Assembly: GCF_020921035.1 (NCBI RefSeq) | Contig: NC_063153.1 | Location: 17,422,001 to 17,486,000 of the forward strand | Source: Rhodamnia argentea | Lineage: Eukaryota; Streptophyta; Magnoliopsida; Myrtales; Myrtaceae | Reading direction: 5' to 3' | DNA: 64,000 nt | Shown here: positions 56,305-64,000 of the stretch, piece after piece | Position numbering within the stretch: the stretch's first letter is position 1 | Layout of the letters: every line of letters starts with the position of its first letter | Made by a program: the position numbers and the translations under genes | Notes under the pieces: generated by a model | The model's database searches: none | The model's input: the letters and a program-made list of their open reading frames with translations, nothing else | What the model was told of the DNA's origin: nothing

Positions 56305-59300
56305 AAATGAGCTGGTGATGGGGAGAATCCCTGCACTAGCTCTTGATGTTTGCTGATGATTACAAAGAAAGGTAGTAGAGTAAGATTTTAGAATAATGAT
56401 CCCGCATGCCGAAAGAACGCGGTGTACAGATTGTTGTTGTAAGCTAAGAATCTGGTTTGGCTTTCATATTATATGTAGGTGCAATCAAGATTGTCCAGAT
56501 TAAAAGCAAATAGAGGAAAATGAGTGAAAGGAAGACACTGTTACAATCAATTTGATTGCTATGTAAGACGCTGTTGATCATCAATATGACGAGCCACACA
56601 GCTTCAAGATTTGCATAAATCAGAGAGCTGAAGCTTTGTGCTATCACCGCCCATCTTGCTTCTCTAATCTGAATTTGGTCATGTTGTGTTGGTCGTTTCT
56701 TGGAATCTTCTGCTCAGGTGTTCTTCTTGCGACCAATGTGAACTGAGGGCTAAAAGACGAATCTCAGAGCTAGTTGGTTTCATGTGGGAAAGCACTTGCG
56801 AAGAGATAGCGCACCAGCTGCTTTAAGATTCAGTGGTTGAAACAGAAAAGACGAGTTCCCAAAGCAGTTTTGCCCATTTTTGTAAGCCTTTGATGTCATG
56901 CTGATGTCCTTTTTCTCGCCCATTAGTCCTCGTGAATGGCCCATTATCAATGTGAAAGGCCATCAGTTAGACAGGAGGATGTCTATATCAGTCGGTTAAA
57001 TTCGATTTCTTTGGTGAAAACGACGAGTATACATAAAGAATGGAGTGGAAAAAGGAAAAGAAAATGACTTGTCTAGTTGAAACAAGTTGGCAACTGGCGG
57101 TGGATGGCACGTCATCTTGAATCGACCTTGTCATATCTCGATTTGAAATCCATCGAATGAAACCATGATGATATATGTAGGATTTATTCACTGTGGACTG
57201 TGGAAGTTTTCAAATTCGATCCGTGCTCAGCTTCGTGTAAACCTTGGAACTTCAAACGGATGGACTCCTGGTAATTTAGCAAGTAATTCTAAGATACAGA
57301 ACGGTTTACAAACTAAATTAACAGCTCCAGTTTTAGATCTCTCCCACTGAACTGCATCTTGCTTTGGGCAGCAGAGCGGACAGCCCTTGTTGTCCGAGTG
57401 GACGTAAGCATGATGAGAAGATGACTAATAGCCGACTAGGACGGTAAAGACCCACCAGTCACCACTAGCTAACTTTTATGATCCACGAGGACATTGCAGA
57501 TTTGAATTGAGTTGGGTTCTTAAAAGGGACCTAAGTTAGTGCAAGCATTCATATATTGGAGAATCTGGAAATGGTGAGGCTGGCCCACTTTCTAACTTCT
57601 ATGGAAAGTCCCACGATTCAGTTCATCACCTACTTCTTCAGGTGGGTTTTCAGCTGCAGAATCGGTTGATGGACCGGTACCGGTTGAATCGTTGCAGATA
57701 GCCCAATTAGGCTCTACTGAGGCAGACTCTTACCTCACAATCATGTGGGCTTTCAGTTGAGGTGAAACTCGCCTCGTTTTGTTGCGGGCTTTCTTGAGCT
57801 GTTAGTCGTTACCCTGTTAAGATGGGACTGAATCAAATTCATATCATGATACTTGCTGCATTGAATGTTTTAGCAGGCTCTGATCGACCACTCGACGTAA
57901 TTCAAGCACTAAACCGAGTGGACATACACAATGCTGTAACTTTCCGTATGGCGGTTTTAGATCACAGTGAACTAAACCCGACATATCACTTTGGAATCCA
58001 TCGAAATGGTTCTTCGATCAACATATTGTGAATACCCGGGTAATAGCAGTACACAGTTATAAAAAGGCTTGGAACCCAATTCTTTTTTAGGCCGATTCAT
58101 GTGCTCTAAAACATGATGACTTTGTGCTCTCGGTGTAGCAATACCAGCACATGGCGCTACAAAGCAGCGGCTCCTGCTTCTTGGTTGTCAATGGAATAAT
58201 ACAACTTTCTCAAGAAATATACACCATACATTAGTTGTTGCTTCTTCCTATTCAAAGTAGGGGGGCGAAAGAAAAGTGAAACAAGAAGGAAGTCTTGCAG
58301 AATTTGGACTAAGCCTTTTTTGGCCCGGTGATGGCGGCGTGTGCATGCATCTGAATATTGCCAACCGCATGATGACAAGCAGAAAACTCAGAAAAAACGA
58401 ATCAATATAACAATGCCAAACATGATTGTCGTATAAGAATAATATTGGAATTGCCTACGGATTTGTCATGTGAGCCCAGCCAAAGTGGCCATCGCACTTG
58501 AGTTGGGGGGGGGAGGGGGATCAATCATCTGTCTGAGTTCGTACAATTGGCTGCTAGTCGAGAATTCGTAGACTTTCTCCGCCATCGTTTGAAAGCTACC
58601 ATGTAACATTTGATGAACAGAGTAACCGGAACGATTATGCAAAAGAGAAGGAAAAGCTGTATCCTATTGCCTTCGTGAATCAACCAGCGTGAAACATGAT
58701 AACACTCTTTTATCCGAATTTGATTTATACACTTTAACCATGTTTTAAGGAAATGGAAACTAACTGTGTTATGTAAACAGTTCAGTCATGCCAGGGAAAT
58801 GCACTTTATGGAACGGTTCCACAAATACCTGCTCCCCCTAGAATAATCATCAACTAGCCGACTAGTGATCAGTGAACTACCACCGCCTTCCCAAGAGAAA
58901 AAATACTCCAGAAATGAAACCCCCAATGATTCGAGTTAGTCTGAATTCGCAGATTATCATGATCGAGAGCACATTACTAACTTTCTCACGCCTCAATATC
59001 TAAATGTTGAAGGTTGCAATGGGAGCCACGAAGTCAGCCAGAGCTCTTTGCCGGAAAATTGATCCAGACCATGACAAACAGGTGTCAGTGCTTCCCGCTC
59101 CGACTTGCCCTCTAATGCTTCAGTTGACAGTAGAATGTAACAGTAATAAAAAGGTTGGGATGGAAGGGGGGGTTCCAGGAGGGTTTTAAACAAGAGTTGC
59201 TGTTACTAACTGCGTGCTTGATGACTGTCGGTCATCGTCTAATCATGCAATGCCCCACGCCATGTACCAAGAACGGGACAAGAAACTGTTGAAAAGCAGT

Positions 59301-59962
59301 GCAATGATTTCAGGAAAAATGGAGGTCCATGGACACCAAAATGCACAACCTGAGCCCACCAAATTTCCAAGACGCTTTCACTTCCCAGAAGCTCCGATTC
59401 CCAATTTCATAGAACCACCATCTACAAATCAAGTCTGGTGCTTTTTGGGACATCAAGCAGAAAAAGGCTCCTTCCTAAAAGAGGCACACGACTCAGATGG
59501 GCAGACATCATCAATCTGGGTCGTCCCATCCCAGAATAAGCACACGACGGACCTCACCCGCACAAAGGAAACGTCAATCTTGTCAAAAAGACATACTCTC
59601 TTCTCTTCTTACACTTCCTCGTTTTCTCCAGATTATTGATAAACAAACAAAAAGCGTTGCATCATCAAAAACAAGGATGCTAGGAACAAGTGAGCTTTTC
59701 CAGAAGCAGAACTGGCCAATGTTATTTCTCGCAATAAAAATGAGATTCAACTATCTACAAATATCAGTGCTCCCCCTCAATTGAAAAGGGTCAATCCAAT
59801 TTCACATCAGGTGTTTTTTCTTCTTATTTTCTTGTTTTAGCATCAAGTCAGCGGCAGAGGACGATTAACTTGAACGCGGACTGAATTGAGAGCAGAGTGA
59901 ATTGAGGGCTTGAAGGAAAAGGAATTTCACCTCTGCAGTAATCTTCTCCTTCGCCCTCTGAA
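56305..59962. other. Intergenic region between aspartyl protease and DUF1336 gene
   Basis: 3.6 kb with no recognisable gene. The first few hundred bases are the protease 3' untranslated region and the last few hundred that of the DUF1336 gene. Open frames at 57822-58031 and 59214-59639 have no family match. Confidence 0.5.
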
Positions 59963-60886
59963 TCAATCCTCATCGTCCTCGTCCTCGTCCGCGGAAGTAT
60001 GGTGGTTCACCCTAGCGAACCCGTGCCCGCGCGCGTGAGGCTGCGGCTGCGGCTGCGTGTGGGGAGTGTCCACCACGTGCACCGACGACATTTCCATCTG
60101 GCACACTCTGACGGCGCCGATCAGCTTCTCCGGCAGCTCGTCCTCCGCCTGGGCCTCCACCACGAAGCCCATGTCGATGGTCACGCTCGTCACGTACCCC
60201 AATGCGAGGTGCAGGATCGCGTTCGCGATCTTCGAGCTCGCGATGTCGACGTCGATCTCGAAGTAGTTCTCTCCTCGGTAGTAGTTACACGTCAACGCCT
60301 TGCCCAGCAGGCACGCGCTGTAGTTGCCGACCGCCTTCTTGACTATCCACGGCCCCTTGACGATCCGGTTCACGATCTTGAACCGGCTGTTGCGGAAGCT
60401 GTCGTCCTCGTTGACGAAACGGTAGAGGAGCGAGCCGGCGGGGATGGGTTCCTCGGCGACGAAGTAGAATACGGCGCTGTGCTGGTCCTTGCCGGGGACC
60501 TGGAGGTTGACGGCGAAGATGAAGGACTTGAGGGAGCGGCCACGGGACTGGGCCTTGCGGAGCGCCTGCGCGACGCGGTTGTCGGGGCGGGCAAGTACGT
60601 TGTCCAGCTTGGCGGGGGATCTGAGCCAGTCCATGCCAGCGGGGGAGAGGAGGTAGTCGCCGGAGGGGGACTTGTGGCGGTTGCGCAAGTAGGTCTTGGA
60701 CCGAAGAGAGAAGACGTCGCCGGGAGGGGAGGCCCAGCCGTTGGTGCCAGTGTGGAGGTCCACGCGGCGGAGGGACCCGCCGTGGATGGACTCGGCGATC
60801 CAGGAGCGGTCGGGGGAGCCGGATCTGGAGCATTCGGCGGAGTGGTCGGGGTCGGAGCCCAGGCGGTGGTGCTTGGTGGTGCACAT
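59963..60886 (-). CDS. DUF1336 / EDR2-like C-terminal domain protein (At5g10750-like)
   Basis: A single-exon gene of 307 residues, ATG 60886 to TGA 59963, strikingly GC-rich. After an N-terminal segment typical of this group (MCTTKHHRLG, then WIAESIHGGSLRRVDLHTGTNGWASPPGD) the DUF1336 domain spans about residues 75-280. Landmarks are SPAGMDWLRSPAKLDNVLA, FIFAVNLQVPGKDQHSAVFY, RFVNEDDSFRNSRFKIVNRI, GPWIVKKAVGNYSACLLGKA, NYFEIDVDIASS and EAQAEDELPEKLIGAVRV. The same domain forms the C-terminus of EDR2, which binds lipids and restrains defence; here it stands alone without PH or START domains. The tail has QPQPQPH and an acidic end DEDEDDED. Its antisense strand carries a long open frame (59999-60916) which I take as a GC artefact. 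Function unknown. Confidence 0.93.
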   Translation of the reverse strand: MCTTKHHRLGSDPDHSAECSRSGSPDRSWIAESIHGGSLRRVDLHTGTNGWASPPGDVFSLRSKTYLRNRHKSPSGDYLLSPAGMDWLRSPAKLDNVLARPDNRVAQALRKAQSRGRSLKSFIFAVNLQVPGKDQHSAVFYFVAEEPIPAGSLLYRFVNEDDSFRNSRFKIVNRIVKGPWIVKKAVGNYSACLLGKALTCNYYRGENYFEIDVDIASSKIANAILHLALGYVTSVTIDMGFVVEAQAEDELPEKLIGAVRVCQMEMSSVHVVDTPHTQPQPQPHARGHGFARVNHHTSADEDEDDED

Positions 60887-63800
60887 TCTCTCTCTCTCCG
60901 CCCCCCCGAAAACTAGAGAGAGAAGGCAATAGCGATGGGAAGCGCGTGTAGGGCAGAGAGAGGATGGGAAGCCGGGGAATCAGACTGGAGTGGATAGTGA
61001 GGTGAGGTGAGACAGAGATTGGGGTTTGGTGATGTATCGTTGCGGTACGTGGAGGAGACACCCCTCGCTTTTCATAAAAACTACGAAATTGCCCTTCCTC
61101 TGGACAATTTCGTGCATTTCATTTCTTAACTTATGCTAATTAGACGAAAAAAAAGATTGGTTGGCAACATCCACCGTTAATTAATCACCACCGTATCAAT
61201 TCGAAAGATGATAAGTACAAGGTTTTAGGCTGAAGCGGACTTTTGCAATTTCTTGAAAGTCAATCTTTTATTCTATTATCCTCCACAATGAATAACTTAA
61301 ATTTGACGAAATCTCCCCCATGTTATAGAATGCATTTGAGAAATCTCTTATCTGTGTGCACAAATCAACTTTAAGAGGATAGAAGACGGTGATTATTACA
61401 ATTTATGCCTATTGTTTTGTTTGTTGTTGAAGAGAAAAGGGACCCCAAATACGTCAAAGAACTAAGAATACGCGCAAGTTTCGCTAAAACATATCGACTT
61501 CCCTTAAGAGCTAGGCCTTCCTTTTGCAACAGTAGCGTGAGACTAAAAACGCTCTTTTGGCCTCATGTTATGGTGCTTGACCACCCTCATTCACCTGTTG
61601 TCTATTACCTTGATATTTAGCTGTCGATTTGTCTCTATCTTTTGAGTCACTTTTTTAACCTAATTCTCGATTAACCCATCAATCCTCACCATTTGCCAGT
61701 CACAATGATTGGATTATTTTGATATGTGTAAAAAAAGTAAGTACAATAATTAAGATTGTTTCTTTTGTTTGCTGCAGAAAGGGGACCCTAAATTTGCCAT
61801 ATAACTATCTAAGAACACGCCGATTTTGCTCTCAACAAGCATCGATATATATCCAATCTTAAAAAAAAAAAAAGGCATGGATATACCAATATATATAACT
61901 AAGTTTGGAAAACATTTTTGATATGTAGGACACATGCAGCCGCTCCTATGCCATCTAAAAGTACATCCCTTCCCTCGAGAATTAGGCATTCTTTCTGGCA
62001 ATAGTGCCATGGGATCAAAACTACACTTTTGACCTTGGATTTACCATCGCATAGGGTGATGTGTGTCGATGCTACATGTCAAACCATAGGAGTCGTACAT
62101 GGCGTGCTACAGCTGAACCTACGAAACCAAAAAAAAAAAAAAAAGGAAATTCCTAATCCCGTGATGCATAATCCATTATACAGCTCAACCTCATCCGCGA
62201 GTGGCAGCTTACGTAGATTCTCGAACAAAGGAATGGCAAAAATGCCCAGCTCTTGTTTTTTTTCTTGGGAGGGGGGGTTGTCTGTGTGGGGGTCGAGCGG
62301 AATCTTAACGGGGACGACCACTTTTCGCGTACTCGTTGACTCCCGTTGATGTTGACGATCAAGATGGGGACACGTAGCCGAATAAAGACATAAAAGACGA
62401 ACGAATCCAACCAACATCTTCGTTTAACCAAAAACTATGGGGGAATAGCCCCCACATCGCGTCATCCGTCGGCGTCGACATGCCCCCTCTTTGCAAATTT
62501 GGGCGGTGGGTTTGCAGAGAACCCCACCACAAGCGGCGCCGCTGGAGACAACTGAGAGAACGCCGACAACGATGACGACAGAAGCCACAATTAGATACGT
62601 AATTCGTCCACAGATGTCAGCAAATTAAGTGATGTAAATTGTCCCACAAGAAAGAAAGGAGAAACGCAAAAAATAAATAGGAAATTGTGAAATTACATGC
62701 CATTTCTCCAATATCTTTTTCTATTTTCTTTTTGGGACGTGTCGATTTCGCGTGATAAGATCAAAGTCCATGCCCATGCTTGGAATGAAGTGCAAGAGAG
62801 AGTGCGCAGCCTTTGCCACCATTTTGATTTTTCTTAAAGGCTAAGGATGGGGAAGGAGAAAAGCATTGCCTAACAATGGACTTTCCGTCTCTTCCACCAT
62901 TAGACTCCCACGAAAAGATCACTTTGCTCTGCTACTGTGGAAAGGTGGACCACATTGCTGGCAACGACTATTCCTCTACTATTAAAGTTTTGCCCAGCTC
63001 TTAATTGTAAAGGAAAAAATAAAAAATATATATCCTTGCCAAGTGAAATACTCTGTTTTCATTTGGATCAACTGAATGTGCAGACAAGACAAGACCAACT
63101 AAAACAAAATGTGCGGACAAGATAATGGTAATTTGTCAAAATCACTTTAGTGAGCATAGTTCATACGGTCAGCATCCTACCAACACAAGCATTTTCCACA
63201 TCCAACCAACAGCTTGAGGCTGTCTAATGCAAAAGTCAGAGCCCCGAAAGAAAACTTCCTTCACTCACGAAAAAATATGCAATGTCAGCTGGATGGCTGG
63301 TTGCAAAGGTAAAACAGAATGACACCAGACAAATTGCTTCCAATACACCAGCCACTCATTAACCATCTACCTAACACGAATGAAACCTGGAAGTCCAAAG
63401 TACTCTGTACAAAGTAAGAGCAACGGCTTTGAGCGTAATCAGAAGGTATGATGTAAGAAAACATGTGTGAAAAGTTCTTGCCCCAAATATCTAGCAATAC
63501 ATCCTTTGGATTTTCCCCTAGATGGATCATCCTTGAACTGTAAACTTCCTGCGCATAATTAGAGTACTGTTAGGTTCCTCATAACTGCAAGCGGACTGTC
63601 TATCTGTTTAGTGTATGATAAAAACTCTAGTGTGAGCCCACCAAAAAAGCACAGAAGGAACCATCATCTTCCGAAATGTATACATTTGGATTAGAAAGCT
63701 GAAAGTCAATCTTACAAATTCATTTCCAGCCTCTCAGAGACACAAAACGTAGTATATCTAGATCATGTTGTCATATGGTTGCTAACCACCATGATAAATA

Positions 63801-64000
63801 GGATGGTAAAGCCACAACACTTATCTAGGAAAAGAAATAAAAAGACAGCAAGCACATGATGCAAAGATCTACTATGCTAAGGCTGTACATAATGCAGATA
63901 ACTGCCCAAATTGGTCTATTATGTAGAGGTAATACAAGATGAGCACTTTTATGAGAAACACTGTCACCAACTTTGAGACCAAAAGGTTTAAATTCCTTAA
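60887..64000. other. Right-hand flank, no gene assigned
   Basis: Holds the DUF1336 promoter (CT-rich leader at 60885-60900), a diverged direct repeat (61385-62060) and unassigned DNA. From about 63247 on, sequence could be the 3' part of a gene extending past the window, but I see no coding exon. Open frames at 62029-62431 are low-complexity. Confidence 0.45.
61385..62060 (+). repeat. Diverged direct repeat, two copies
   Basis: Copy 1 (about 61385-61590) and copy 2 (about 61735-62060) share the order: GATTATTACAATT / CAATAATTAAGATT, then TTTTGTTTG, GGGACCC(C/T)AAAT, AACTA(A)GAA, the block AGGCCTTCC / AGGCATTCT, and GTGAGACTAAAAACGCTCTTTTGG / GGGATCAAAACTACACTTTTGACC (each shown in part). About 60 percent alike; copy 2 has an insertion near 61860-61960. 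Non-coding. Confidence 0.5.

Noticed and set aside
59999..60916. 305-codon plus-strand open frame
   Set aside because: It is exactly antisense to the DUF1336 gene; its Val/Gly/Ala/Arg-rich product follows from the high GC of the real gene.

Overview
This is a stretch of plant nuclear DNA. Every recognisable gene is intron-containing or plant-specific (MGDG synthase, TIC55, class III peroxidase, nepenthesin-type proteases, a DUF1336 protein). GT/AG introns are flanked by AT-rich intergenic DNA full of MITEs, a solo copia LTR, hAT remnants and SINE-like units. The proteins resemble eudicot orthologues; the foldback repeats look like families I associate with Myrtales, but that is only a weak inference.

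Layout. (1) 2.3-14.4 kb, all minus strand: a MAPR-type steroid-binding protein, EMC4 (6 exons) and MGD1 (8 exons). (2) 14.4-18.4 kb: MITE-bearing intergenic DNA, then a plastid-type DnaJ cysteine-rich protein on the plus strand (18.4-20.5 kb). (3) 20.5-34.4 kb: an accessory island holding a hAT MITE with a solo copia LTR inside it, two broken aspartic-protease pseudogenes, a large degenerate foldback array interrupted by a Harbinger-type and a Mutator-type MITE, a SINE-like unit and a decayed hAT transposase. (4) 34.4-49.2 kb, gene-dense: CCCH/G-patch protein (+), TIC55 (-), lariat debranching enzyme DBR1 (+), class III peroxidase (+). (5) 52.9-60.9 kb: an intact nepenthesin-type aspartyl protease (+) and a single-exon DUF1336 protein (-). 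I assign no gene to 60.9-64 kb.

MGD1 and TIC55 act in the chloroplast envelope, and the DnaJ-type protein probably acts in plastids. EMC4 and MAPR act in endomembranes; DBR1 and the CCCH protein are nuclear RNA or regulatory factors; the peroxidase and protease enter the secretory pathway. They are not a functional cluster. As I recall the Arabidopsis loci, the gene content matches three Arabidopsis neighbourhoods (At2g248xx-249xx, At4g3176x-3178x and At5g1075x-1078x) interleaved here, as expected if Arabidopsis lost alternate copies after genome duplication.

No clearly novel biological system is visible. The items most worth checking are a five-codon gap at the exon 1/2 junction of DBR1, a tandem repeat that copies the MGD1 5' splice-site region, the nested repeat island with dead proteases, and a cysteine-rich reading frame inside an MGD1 intron. 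Exon coordinates were worked out by hand from splice signals, reading frame and remembered family sequence.
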